A DNA stretch of 64,000 nt. It comes from Rhizomucor pusillus (Eukaryota; Mucoromycota; Mucoromycetes; Mucorales; Lichtheimiaceae). Made by a program: the position numbers and the translations under genes. The notes under the pieces were generated by a model. That model did no database searches, was not told the DNA's origin, and saw only the letters and a program-made list of their open reading frames with translations. The stretch is from the NCBI GenBank assembly GCA_900175165.2, contig FWWN02000225.1, positions 1 to 64,000 on the forward strand, in the 5' to 3' direction. Positions 35,376 through 46,898 of this stretch are shown here, in pieces (within the stretch, counting starts at the first letter, position 1; each line of letters starts with the position of its first letter).

Positions 35376-38300
35376 ATGTTTCTATATCACACACACGTTA
35401 GTATTATCGAAAATTTCCTGCCCGCGTCTGCTGCTCCTTCCTAGTCTTGGTTGAATGAAACATTTCTTCGCCTTTCTTTCTTTCTTGACAATCTCTTTTC
35501 CTTCCCTGACATGAATCAAATTCAAAATAATCGAAGGCTCTTGACTATTTGGTACTGCTACAGATATATTCAAAGTGCCTTAAATGTTCTCCTGTTTACC
35601 GCGTTTTCTCAAGGTACGCTGCGGCGCTTGGCTCAAGGTGGCGCTCGAAGCGTTTATCAAAAAGGGAGCTAGCATCGCTGAACTTGCAAGAGATATGGTA
35701 TTTAACATGTAGCTTACAATCCAAACAGCTCTCGCAGCTCACATCGTACGGCTTTCAGTGCCTATTTGCTCGATTCAGAGGATCCTTTAGCGCTTTGTAT
35801 AACAGCTAGATTATTACTGGGGTTGTCTAAAGTTCTGAAACAGCAATCGACTTTTATTTACGGTGAAGATGTGAATCAATTGGTGGTTGGGCTTTAAAAG
35901 CTCATTGCATTCGCATCCTGTAGCTGATGTGTTGCAGCTATGGGCTCGACTTCGCAGAGATATGTATATCCTAACATCCGATACCATCGACATGGCAAAT
36001 CCTAAGGCTCGGTAAGTAGACCAAATCAAGATTCAATGGTTTTATTCATGAACTTATCGATATTGCTTTGTTTTTAGATCTAAGAATATAACATTGCGTG
36101 AGAACGAAGACCTGAAGCATATCGACGAATTCCTTCCTCTATCGCAAATTGTATCGAATGAGCAAAACCCTTTCAAGTACTTGGCAAGTGTTTCGCAAAG
36201 CTGATAAAGGCAGCTCAACTGACTTGCAGTAGTTTGATTATGTTCCCGGACTCACTGCACCCGTTTCGTTCTCGCCGGTTGGTGGAAACCAAACGGTTGA
36301 CGATTCTTACCTTCGAATGGAAGAACAGCATCTTAGCATTGAGCTCTTAATGCCAGAGGCGCAGCTTGAACCAGCAGCAGTAGCAACTTCGTTGAACATG
36401 CATATCGTAAGCAGCAGCAGACAGCATCCTCGTCCGGCTTCTGGATCGAAAACCGTCCAGGTACGTCTAGCATATACTCGCGTCAGAAACCGAAGGATGA
36501 TGATAAAAGAGGCTAGGAGCAAAATATCGACTTGCCACTCGAGCTCAACGGCAGTTCTCCGGAGAATCCTGCAGAGGAGGAGTCTTCCGCAATGGTCCCG
36601 GACCTAGATGTTGGTCCCGATACCATGTTCGCAGATATTATCGACGACCATAATATGGTTCGTATCGCTTCTGCATGTTTGCCAGCGACGCATTGATTTC
36701 ACTGACGCTAACGCTGCATCGTAATGGAAATGTATTTATACAGAACATGGTCGGTCGTCGCCATCTCCCACGACCTTTCTCAAACAATGCCGAATATCAG
36801 GGCGATGTTGACCAAGATATTGGAAACAACCAACAGCTTTCCTACGTCCTCGGAGTACTAAGTTCGCAGACCGAAGAGCAAACTGCACTCGTGCCACTAT
36901 CACCAATATCCACAGTTGGAGACGATTTACCGCCGCGAAGGAGACGCAGAAATATAGCGTACAGTGAGACAACCATGCTCCCAGCAAGTTTCTACAACAA
37001 TGTAGCGGCTATTACAACGACGCGTTCTCGGCGTCTGAACAAAAAGGTATAGTGTGTGCGTGACGAGCATGTAAGAGTTCCCAGTGCTCGCTCGCTGACT
37101 CGTGTATACAAGTCCCTTGCAGATCGACGAGTGCGGGTGCAGACTATACTTTATACTCCCCAAATTCCAGGTATGCACATCCCTGTCGCTTTTAGAAATG
37201 GTATTGAAACTCATCACATGATGGTAAGCTGGTGTCTCAAGCACTCATCCCATGTGGCAGAGAAATATTGGAAATGATCAGCGATCTTCCAGCAGGAGTA
37301 AGAGACCAAAAAACTCTATACGTTTTTCCATGTTCTAACAGAAAATATACGTATTTCCGACTCAAGATCTACCACGGGAAATGACGGATACTATGCCTGA
37401 CCTGGCGGTAGGTTATCTGGCAATTCGCTGCTAGATCTGCAATGACGTATTTTACTTACTTGCATGCACGACGCACTCTAAAGGAGCTTGGAAGAGGCGG
37501 TGTCGAGCTGCCCAGACGCAGACAAAGTGACGAGTCTTCCCGTCGCAGCCATGATTCTTTGGCCCAGCTATTGCAAAATGATGATATCCAGGATGCTGAC
37601 AATGCATCCCTGTCAAATATTCGCGGTAATGCATATTTGGAAACATAGTTTCCCAGAAAATGTGAGAGTGACTTACATTTGCTGCAGATACGTCCATGTC
37701 CGAAACATCCCTTTTGGACTTTGAAGACGACAGGTAAATAACACACGCTTAGCGTATCATTCGCATATATCCTGAGAAAGGAGGTATTGAAACTAAAATC
37801 ATGACACAGAAGAAGCAATTCTTCCAAACAACGGCAATTGCCAATGTTTGCAGGCAGATACAGACCGCTCCGAGAGGAGGATGAGCATCTCGATAACTAT
37901 GATGTGGATTATGATCTGGGCCCCGACGACGGATATTTGAGCTTTGAAGGTAAATACAATATTCTCCTTTTCTCTTCACTGCATATCCCTAACGTACGTA
38001 CTATGTATTATTTCGTGCAGTCCTAGGTTCGGGTACAGGACCCGCTGCTATCAGTGATCTGTCGGAATCTACGCTGTACACCTTGGAAGATTTTTACAAG
38101 TATGGCACTCATTGTCACATGACGTAATAGCTTGTTGACAAATGGGTTATTTTTGTATCTGCAGCTATGCAAGGCTACTCGTCACAGACAATGCATTGCA
38201 TATCAGTTTTCGGGAATTGTTCCCGTCAGTTGTCAACACTTTGAAGTCCGAGGTTGCTCAAGCGTTTCATCACGTCCTAGGTAGCTCCTCCTTGTAAATG

Positions 38301-38435
38301 CATGCCGTTGTTGACTTTACTACAAGTACTAACGATCCATGCTGGGATATATATAAAGTTCTCGCGACTGAAGGACGGATTCGTGTCTCCCAAGGAACCA
38401 GTTTCGGCGAAATACAGTTAAAATTTCCAGCTTGA
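35376..38435 (+). CDS. REC8-like meiotic cohesin kleisin
   Basis: Kleisin (Rad21/Rec8) subunit of cohesin, split by more than ten short introns. N-terminal SMC3-binding helices: AALGSRWRSKRLSKRELASL (about 35615-35675; compare WLAATLGS...K in Rec8), and DPLALCITARLLLGLSKVLK across a splice near 35825. Middle: SKNITLRENEDLKHIDEFL (36080-36135; Rad21/Rec8 share the (I/E)-T-L-R-E block), a variable Ser/Asp region, ESSAMVPDLDVGPDTMFADI and MSETSLLDFEDDR. The C-terminal winged helix reads SYARLLVTDNALHISFRELF, then VLATEGRIRVSQGTSFGEIQ and LKFPA-stop. ALGS at the N-terminus and the Q-x-x-x-FGEI end favour Rec8 over Rad21. The start (an ATG-TTT at 35376) and several exon edges are unresolved. Confidence 0.68.
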
Positions 38436-39157
38436 ACGTGGTATGCAATGTTTATGTACGCGCTCTATGAGTTCTTTGCCATTCCTGGTATAACGTGTAA
38501 CTAAACAAAAGATTTCCAACACCCCTTAGAATTCAAATGCCCCTTCCCCTGGTCACCCTGAAATTATTGCTGCTGTTGCTTTGATATCGGATTTCATTAC
38601 TATATGGAAATGAAGTTGGTCTTTGCTGCTTGTACATTAGCACCGTAACACGTTACCCCTGGCTACTTTAAACAAAGCTCGCAATTTCCGTCCCAACACC
38701 GATTCCGGCTTTCTGGTTCTGGATTTATCTACAGTACCATTAACATAATCAACATTGCAAACAAAAAAGAATCTAATACGGCAAGCAGGGTAGAATGGGC
38801 ACAGTGGCATATCAACCAAGTTTTTTTATCTTTCCATAACGTGCATAATAGTAATGATAATATAATCATAAAAAGAGAGAAAACAGATAGGGCTAGCACC
38901 ATTATAAACTAAATATACGTGTAAGAGACAAAAAAAAGGGGGTAGCATTTTCCGGGGATCCAATGAAGAGTAAAGAAAAGGAAAAGGAGGAGAAGAACGG
39001 GAAAAAAAGAATGAGGGATGTAAATAATAGTTCTTGTGATTGAAGATGTTGTGTGTGTTTGTGTGCATGTGTTTATATGCTGAATGTAAATGTAAGTACT
39101 TGTCTAGGCGGAAGAAACGCTCCAGAGATATACTTTTGTTACGGGTGTTGAGATCAA
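38436..39157. other. Intergenic region between convergent genes
   Basis: Spacer between the kleisin stop and the stop of the C2H2 gene on the other strand. Probably the two 3' UTRs; it includes an AT-rich and purine-rich stretch at 38820-39010. Confidence 0.5.
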
Positions 39158-40021
39158 CTACAGATTGCGGTATCTGCGTTTTCCAGCGCATTTCATGGCT
39201 TGAACTTCCGGGCTCATTCTGCACGATTCTTCCATTCGCAAGTGTCGTTTCAGTGCATCTGTACGAGCAAAGGCCTTCTTGCAGGAAACACATGCATAGG
39301 GCTTGTCCCCCGTATGAACCCGAATATGTCGCTGCAGATCGTGTTTTCGCGCGAAAGCCCGAGGACAGATGTAGCAAAGATATGGACGCAGATCACACAC
39401 TTGACTATTATTATTTTGGCCCAACTTTTGGCTGCTTTGGTGGTGGGATGGACTGGTGCCGTCGGTGGTGGGAGACGACTTTGGAGCGGGCGGTGGATAA
39501 GGCGGAATGTACATGATTTGGTCCGCGGATACCGTTTCCGGTGGATGCTGGAGTGTCTGCTGGCATCCAATGTTGCTGTAAGCACCAGTCAAGGCCGATT
39601 GTTGGTATGCCAGAGGACTGCTTACGAAGCAGCAGTCGGGTGAGAAGGGCGACGAAGCGATGGACGACGAGGACGAAGAGTGTGAGAGTCGGTGTTCGCC
39701 TGGAGACGAGGGTGCCGTTGCCAGATCGTCGCTCAGAATAGAAAGTTTATAGTCATTGTAGTAATACAAACTACTAGCGCTATTGTTCTTGTGGTCGTAC
39801 GTCGTTTCGCAGCCAGCCTGCAGTCGATATTCTGATGCAGCATTGGTAAGATCTGTTTGAGGCGGTTGCGACATTTCAGGATGATAGTACAGCGTTTCCT
39901 GCTGGGGATAACATGCTGGCAAAGACACATAATTGAATGCTGGGATAGTGGCGTCCTTGTTAATGACGGGGTACTGCTGTTTGCCAGAATACATATCGCA
40001 TGGGTGGTACAGTCTACTCAT
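39158..40021 (-). CDS. C2H2 zinc-finger transcription factor
   Basis: Single-exon 287-residue regulator. Residues 1-200 are Tyr/Gln/Ser/Pro-rich and disordered (for example HRLSHSSSSSSIASSPFSPD, IMYIPPYPPPAP). Two adjacent fingers lie at about 210-265: YLCYICPRAFARKHDLQRHI ending in RVH (C-x2-C-x12-H-x3-H), linker TGDKPY, then ACVSCKKAFARTDALKRHL with MEESC (C-x2-C-x12-H-x5-C). The ARKHDL(Q/K)RH / AR-x-DALKRH pair is typical of fungal Crz1-like and related stress regulators. Finger 2 ends in Cys instead of His, and a basic tail follows (KCAGKRRYRNL). The 2.1-kb non-coding region upstream suggests a large promoter. Confidence 0.87.
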   Translation of the reverse strand: MSRLYHPCDMYSGKQQYPVINKDATIPAFNYVSLPACYPQQETLYYHPEMSQPPQTDLTNAASEYRLQAGCETTYDHKNNSASSLYYYNDYKLSILSDDLATAPSSPGEHRLSHSSSSSSIASSPFSPDCCFVSSPLAYQQSALTGAYSNIGCQQTLQHPPETVSADQIMYIPPYPPPAPKSSPTTDGTSPSHHQSSQKLGQNNNSQVCDLRPYLCYICPRAFARKHDLQRHIRVHTGDKPYACVSCKKAFARTDALKRHLRMEESCRMSPEVQAMKCAGKRRYRNL

Positions 40022-42149
40022 TTACAACTGGAGGATAACAAGGTAATAGTAATAGTAGTGGTGGTAGAAGTAGTAAGGAAATATAATAGATGTGTTGATG
40101 ATGTGCCTTTTTGTATTTTTGATGAGAAAGGAAGAGGAAAGGTCGTTTCGATGGAAAAAGCAAGGACCCTTTTTAAAGTGGATTAGATTTTATCGCACGC
40201 GAGCTTCAAGCTAATGTTCGCGCGGCAGAAACCTGCATTAACCGATCGATAGCACTGTAGAACCATCAATAAAAGTGTACACACACACAAGTCGATAACC
40301 TACCCCTTTTTTGCGCTAATCTCTTCCAGACGTCAAAGCCACGATGCTGCCTGCAATCCCCAGTCCCCCCTTTTCTACAAAGCAAACTTATCGCCGAAGA
40401 CTTGAAAGCTTATTTTGACTATTCTACACAATTATATTTGCATACACCAAAGTGAAAGAGATATTTGATACATTGAGAGTGTCCATGAATGTCGATCATA
40501 GGGGATGATCACCCTCCTCTTCTTCTTATTCCCCATAATGGTTACCGTAACAATGATGGGTATTTTATTCACAGGAATGTTGATAATCAATGAAAAAGTT
40601 TGCTTGCTCCTCCTCGATTAATGACGGGAAGCTAATCTTGAAACAAAAAAAGAAAAAAAAAAACTTTTGTGCTGGTCACTCTAGTGAAACGCTAACTGTT
40701 CGTTGATTGGAGAAGGAAATCTTTCCTTTTTCTCCAACTCTTGCAAAGAGAAATGACAACAAAAAGATATCGCCTGTTGTCTGTTGCAAAAAGGAGTGTC
40801 CCTAGATTGCAAAGCTTCCGCGCTTGACTAAATGAGAAACGAGTCGATACTATGTAACAATAGTGTATGTGAAGTCATTCTTGCACAGGCATTGCTTCTG
40901 CAACTCCCCGCGCTGTTGCAGCAGCAGCAGCTCTGTTGCTCCTATTGATGGATGCTGCTCTCCTCTTTTTGGAGGATTCAATTGCTCTCGGGAAAACCAA
41001 AAACTTGGATGGATATGAAGGCCCTCGCGCGAATGTATGCATGGCTAGATAAGAACCAAATCTTTCCAGAAAGCGAAGAGGCGCTGTGGAGTATACTGTA
41101 CAGGCTTTTTATGTTCCTGCTGCTACCTTTGCGTTTGCGTCATCTATTCTTCCTCCTAAAAGGAGATAGAGAGACTACATAGTAGAGTGCTGCAAATGTC
41201 GATTATTATTATCAGATAAGATGACTTGTAATACTACGAAAATAGAGATTTGCTCTACCTTGTAAGCGGATATGATTCAAGCAGGTTCCAATTTAGTACG
41301 GAACGAGCATCAGGCGCTTAGTGATTTCTTACAAAGAACTGTTACCAAACCAACGGGGACGGGATAAATACTTTACTATCGTTAATCGACGAGCACTCTG
41401 CACCAAGCATAACTAACTAGCCCACACGTGATCAATATTACAGGCGGTGCACCAAGTATCAGACGAACTGAACAGGTGCCCATTCTAACAGATATGTGGT
41501 ATGCTCGAGTACGGTATGCAGATGATACACATGCAAGTCTCCTCCTCCTGTATGTGGAAATAATGATCTGATATGTCGTATCGCTATCAGCATTTACGAA
41601 CAATAATGCTGAATAATCTCATCATTAACGTAAAGAGAAGGGACGCTTCTTGTCGAGGCAAAGATTAAGCTCGTTTGTCTATCTTTTGGACAATTCCGAG
41701 AGCGAACCTACGATTACAACGACATCGATATTTGCATTGTTTGGACAATGTAGGGGAATAATATGTAATAATGCTTGCTGATTGTGACTCCTCAACTCGC
41801 TTAAATCGCTGCATCTGCATCCAGGTTTTCTTTTTGCTCACTGATCTTCACGAGCCAAGGGGTTGGAATTTTAGGAGGGTTCTATCCTTGTCAAAAGGAG
41901 CAGAAACCCAAAAATTTATCCATTGACCTATCCATGGCCGCGTAGAATGCCACGCTTCACCGCAGACGCACATCATTTTATGCAGGGTGCTCAAGCTTTA
42001 TGCATTCAATGCCCGGACAGACAAAATAAGGAGGGAAAGAAAAATCTAGTTGCTTGTTTTTTGAGTCTACAGGGCGACGTGGCAGAATTCATTTTTATGA
42101 AAACAGGGAAAGAAAAGAAGAGAAAAAATTAAGCAAAAAAGAAGAGTAT
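40022..42149. other. Long intergenic region upstream of the C2H2 gene
   Basis: About 2.1 kb with no supported gene. It holds several homopurine and poly-A stretches (for example 40646-40662 and 42100-42140). The right end is the NDUFS1 3' flank; the rest probably serves as promoter and long 5' UTR of the C2H2 regulator. Confidence 0.5.
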
Positions 42150-44676
42150 CTAGGCATGTGCTCTCTCGAGTTCATCGTCTACTTCTTTACCCTGTACCCA
42201 GACCTTGGCGCACTTGGCCATGGTGCTAGACGCACGCGAGATAGCGTCTGTCTGGTAGAAGTTCTTAATCACAGAGGTGAGTACTTCGCCGCTGCTCTTG
42301 ACGCCAGGCTTCTGCAAGGTGGAAAGACCGAGTTGAGAGACAGACGAGGGTTCGACAACGTCGTATCGAGTAAGTGCAGGACTGATCTCGGAAAGACGAG
42401 CACGAAGGCTGGGCAAATCATCATACGGCAGAGTCTTTCCTGCAAGCTCTGATAATGCACGGATGATCTTCCAATCCTCACGAGCAGCTGCGGGTGGGTT
42501 GACACCTGCACGCGTGATCTGTGTACGGCCTTCAGTGTTCATATATCTATGCAGTTATTCGTGAATACAAACATGCACCTCAATTTCTGACCTTTATATA
42601 TCACTCACGTGGCATTCTTTTCGGTGAAAGCGGAGCCGGGAAGGATAACATCGGCGTACTGAGCACCAACGTCACCGTGGTGGCCTTGGTAGACAACAAA
42701 GGCGTCCTTGGGAACGTCGGCAGCAGTGATTTCGTCAGCGTTCAAAAGGTACAAGAATTTGGCTGGGGTAGAGGCTGCTTCCTTGGAAGTAGGGACGAAA
42801 CCAATTTCATAAGCAGCGGTTCGGCCGGCAGCCTACAAGCGAATAATAACTTGCTAAGCATCGAGCATACAGAAATCGACTTCGTTCAAATACTTACGCG
42901 TTGGAGAACATTGAAACCGTTCCAGTCTTCCTGGAAGATGGTGTTCTTGTGCTTCTCAGCGAGCTCAGCGACCTTGGAAAGAAGGTAGTTGCTATCCTTT
43001 GCATTCTCGACAACGCCGGAGCCAACAAGGATAAGAGGACGCTTAGCTTCTGCGAGACGCTTGGCGAAGGGATGAGAGCCGTCAAGGAGGGACTCGATGG
43101 ACTTGGTATCTTGGCCAATGTGCTCATAGTCATAAGTAAGGTCGACAGCCTCGCCAATCAAACCAAAGTCCTGTCCGTTGTGGAGGTATGCCTTGCGGAA
43201 ACGGGTGTTCAAAATGGGAGCTTCGTGACGAGGGTTGGAGCCGACAAAGAGGACGACGTCAGCATCCTCAACGCCAGCAATGGTGGAGTTGAGGACGTAG
43301 TTGGAGCGGAAATCGTTGTTGACGGCAAGGGGGCTGCCCCCGTTGGGGGCATCGATGGTCAAGTTTTCGGAGCCGATACGATTGAACAAATCCTTCAATG
43401 CGACCATGGACTCGGCATCAGCGAGGTGACCGGCAATAGCCTTAGCGCTGTTGCCTTCAACCTTGGAAAGCTCTTCACCGACACGCTGCATGGCCTTCTC
43501 CCAGCTGGTAGGAACAAAGCGGTTGCCTTCGCGAACCAGAGGAGTTGTCAAACGCTGTACTTTCAAACCGTCGTAGAAGAAGCGAGTCTTGTCTGAGATC
43601 CATTCCTCGTTTATCTCGTCGTTCAATCGAGGCAAGATGCGCATAACTTCAACACCGCGAGTATCAAGACGAATGTTGCTACCAATGGCATCAGAAACAT
43701 CAATGGTCTCGTATTTCTTGAGTTCCCAAGGTCTGGCCTTCATTTGGTATGGCTTGGAAGTCAATGCACCGACAGGGCAAAGGTCGATAACATTGCCAGA
43801 CATTTCAGAGTCGATAGTTCTCTCGATGTAAGTGCTGATCTGCATGTCGTTACCACGGCCGCTAGTACCCAATTCGGGAGCACCAGCGACTTCGTTAGCG
43901 AAACGGACGCAACGAGTGCACTGAATACAACGGGTCATCTCGGTCTTGATCAAAGGTCCAAAGTTCTTATCTTCGACAGCGCGCTTGCCACGAGGTTCGT
44001 GGAAACGACCACGGTCACTACCGTAGCGCATGCTTTGATCCTGAAGATCACACTCACCACCCTGGTCACAAATAGGGCAGTCGAGAGGATGGTTGTAAAG
44101 CAAGAATTCCATAACACCCTCGCGGGCCTTGTGAACCATGGGCGTGTTGGTCTTGACCTTCATGCCGGGCATAACAGGGTAGGCGCAGGATGCAACGGGT
44201 TTGGGTGCTCGTTCAACTTCGACAAGGCACATACGGCAGTTACCAGCAACCGAGAGACGATCTAGCACCAGCGTTAGAGAAATACGTCCTACATGGCTAT
44301 TCATTGTCTTTTTCTCTTTTCTGTGCATTACCGTGGTAGCAGAAGCGGGGAATCTATCCAGACAAATACATTGGTAAGCAGGTCATGACAGGTGAACAAA
44401 AGGACCGATTGGTGACTTACATCGACGCCAGCTTTTTCGCAAGCCTGGATAAGAGCAGAGCCCTGTTCAATCATAACTGATTTGCCGTCGACGAAAACTT
44501 CAATTTCATCCTTTTTGCTGGAGGTGGCAGAGAATGCACGTGCTAGTTGATGCAATGTGTGTGAGTGTGGGTCGTTTAGCATGTCGACAGAGTGAATTAG
44601 TGTTCGCTGTACCTCCACCGTTCAAAAGAGCCGGCGCTCTACGTGCAACGCCAGCTTTGTTGATGACGCGCAACAT
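42150..44676 (-). CDS. NDUFS1: NADH dehydrogenase 75 kDa subunit (complex I)
   Basis: Largest subunit of the complex I N-module; it carries one [2Fe-2S] and two [4Fe-4S] clusters. Exons 44676-44613, 44542-44421, 44353-44332, 44261-42898, 42832-42609 and 42546-42150 sum to 2193 nt, 730 residues; human has 727. Presequence [18 protein letters not shown]...RAFSATSS. Cluster ligands: [62 protein letters not shown] and [16 protein letters not shown]. The molybdopterin-like fold follows ([20 protein letters not shown]). Exon 3 is a 22-nt micro-exon (44332-44353) encoding IPRFCYH; it carries a cluster Cys and is confirmed by frame on both sides. Confidence 0.97.
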
Positions 44677-44870
44677 GACGAAATGGAGTGGAGTGGGGAG
44701 TGTAAAGAGTCACTTAAAAAATACGAGTGAAAGTGCGGCCCACTGGACGAAAGGCTCTCGCGCTGTGCAGTCTGACCAAGGGCCGGACAAGGTATAAACG
44801 AAAAAACAAATTTGAAACACAGCGCTGTGACGTTACCGGTAAATTATTCATCCTTTTACTTTAGAAGGAA

Positions 44871-46494
44871 TTATCGTCGCAGCGTCCATCCTGATCCCAC
44901 CTTTTTCAGGTAGTGGCGACGTGAAAGTAGATCAATTAAAATACTAACATTATCTTGGTTGTATGAATTTGAAGCATCCTGCGCGATATCAATCACATCA
45001 TTCAGCGACAACAACTGCGTCGGTCGATCAGCGAAAATTGTGTATATCCGCGTGAGCTGTGTTGATCCAGGAGGTTTCTGGAACGCCCTTGGAAAGTAGT
45101 GAAGACTGAAACGCTCGGGTATCTGACCAGTAAGGCCTGCCATCATGGTCACGCTGACGTTGCTAGACTCTCCGCTGTACAAGGAACTGTTCTCTCTCTT
45201 TTCGGCTGTCGGCGCCGTTCGTGGTATTATTTGTGAAAACTCGTAAGCTCCAATGTATGAATTGTTATCACCATGCTCTGAAGGCTCTTGTGGTGTCCTT
45301 GCTCGAAATTCGAATTCATCTTTCACTGAACGTCTAGCCCAACCATCCTCGTCGTCTACTTCAATGTCTAAAGCCATGGAATCATTATCTGACCGCTGTC
45401 GTTTTGAAGGCCGTAGATCTTCGTTGTATTGTGCATGGACACGCTCCATGGTAGGTGTATTTGCCAGTCGCAGCCCTTCTAAATCGCCCTTGTCACTGTA
45501 AACGCTTCTGCCTCCCGGAGATCGTTGTACCCTTCGCAACGTCGGCAATTCTTGGCCGTTACCCATTTGTCGCAGACGTTCTTGTCGTGCTTTCATAAAT
45601 TGTTCGAAATGGTCTTTATCCGAACTGTCGTTGTCAGCCATAAAGTCATTCATTTGTTCTGCAGAGGCGCGCCCTTTGCCTTTGTCTTGAGGTTTTGCTG
45701 CTGCTGCTGATGAACTACTTGCTTTCGAGGACGGCGGACTAGTTGCTCCAGCTGTACGCAGCATATCGTCGGTTATCATCCGCGCTGCTTCGCGAGCGGG
45801 TGTCCCAATTAGCTGTGAAGGGGAGATGCCAAAGGATATAGTATGTGGAGGAGACGTGCGTAAGCCTCTATCTGACATTCCTTCTTCTGAGGTCACATTG
45901 CTGTCACTTAGTGCTGTCAGTGCTGGGCGTGGCATGGATGTTGCAGATGTGGATATTGAAGGCATTGAAGGTTGGAGAGCGCCGGTATGCTGACGGTATT
46001 GTCGACGAATCATTTCGGCTAACGGACGCGCGCCTCCTCGTGAATATGGGCTGCCGTCCGTTTCTTCATTGTTTTTGCCCTTTAAGCTGCCAGTAATAGA
46101 TGATATTTCGCTCTCCAGTCGATCAAATGCTGTCCGTCCTCTGTGGTCGGCATAGGAAGACTCAGGAGTCGTTTCGCTTATTGGAGGTCGATTCGAAGTC
46201 GCCCCATTGTTGTTACGACCAGGAAGCTGATCCAGATTCTGAAAGAAGTACAACCATAACTGAAGGAACGTCAGACACGGATGCAGAGATTACCTATACG
46301 ATCTTTCTGTATACCTTGCTACCATCCCACACTGATCGGCTTGCGTCCGTGAATCTGTCCAAATGTGGAATAATATCTGCAGTTACGATTTGGTGGCATC
46401 TCGCAAAGTTCTGATCGATAGCTTGAAGCGTGAGGGTTATATTTTGTTGGAGCTTTTCAAGTTCGGCGTTCGCTTCATCGTCATTCAGTGCCAT
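44871..46494 (-). CDS. ASK1: DASH/Dam1 complex subunit ASK1
   Basis: Outer-kinetochore subunit of the microtubule-coupling DASH ring. Exons 46494-46315 and 46259-44871 sum to 1569 nt, 522 residues. The N-terminal Ask1 domain reads ELEKLQQNITLTLQAIDQNF, ARCHQIVTADIIPHLDRFTD, SRSVWDGSKLWLYFFQNLDQ and LPG. Next is a long Ser/Thr-Pro-rich linker with possible Cdk sites (TSPP, SPPS). A compact C-terminal block follows: FSLHYFPRAFQKPPGSTQLT, SLNDVIDIAQDASNS, NVSILIDLLSRRHYLKKVGS and GWTLRR, with winged-helix-like spacing. Yeast Ask1 is only about 290 residues, so the linker and tail are the unusual part. It is next to NDUFS1 on the same strand, 195 nt apart. Confidence 0.88.
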
Positions 46495-46898
46495 TGATCG
46501 TCGTCGTAGTCTGTTCGCAGAGAAGACCGCGTGCCTGAAAATCAAAAAATTAGCCCTCTTGCCCTTTGCGTGATAACTCCAGGAAATCCGTCCCATTGAC
46601 TTGCTGTGTTCCTTTTCTTTATAGCACTCTTAAGTTGTTCAACAATTTGATGTCTAAGGTACTATATCTGCAGGATATCCAGGACTCTCATTTATCAACG
46701 GAAGACTTATTTTTGCTAGTAATACGTATCCTTAATTAACTTGACACGCTTACATTATCCCTATTTCCAACCAACTCCATGCAAAACCAAAGCATCATTG
46801 TATATAAAGTAGCAACTAGTGTTCTTTAACTTTTATTGCTAATCTACGGCTGGTATTAATATCATTGTAAATGCTATCAGAGATTTATGAGTATTGTT
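46495..46898. other. Spacer between ASK1 and the CSC1-like gene
   Basis: About 400 nt between the CSC1-like stop and the ASK1 start. AT-rich, no gene seen; promoter of ASK1 and 3' flank of the channel gene. Confidence 0.5.

Noticed and set aside
42901..43596. Long open frame on the plus strand (231 codons)
   Set aside because: Exact antisense shadow of the large NDUFS1 exon; codon bias of that gene keeps the opposite strand open.
46726..46740. GTATCCTT, matching a GT-AG U12-type donor
   Set aside because: Lies in the spacer between ASK1 and the CSC1-like gene on the plus strand, while both genes run on the minus strand; no exon precedes it.
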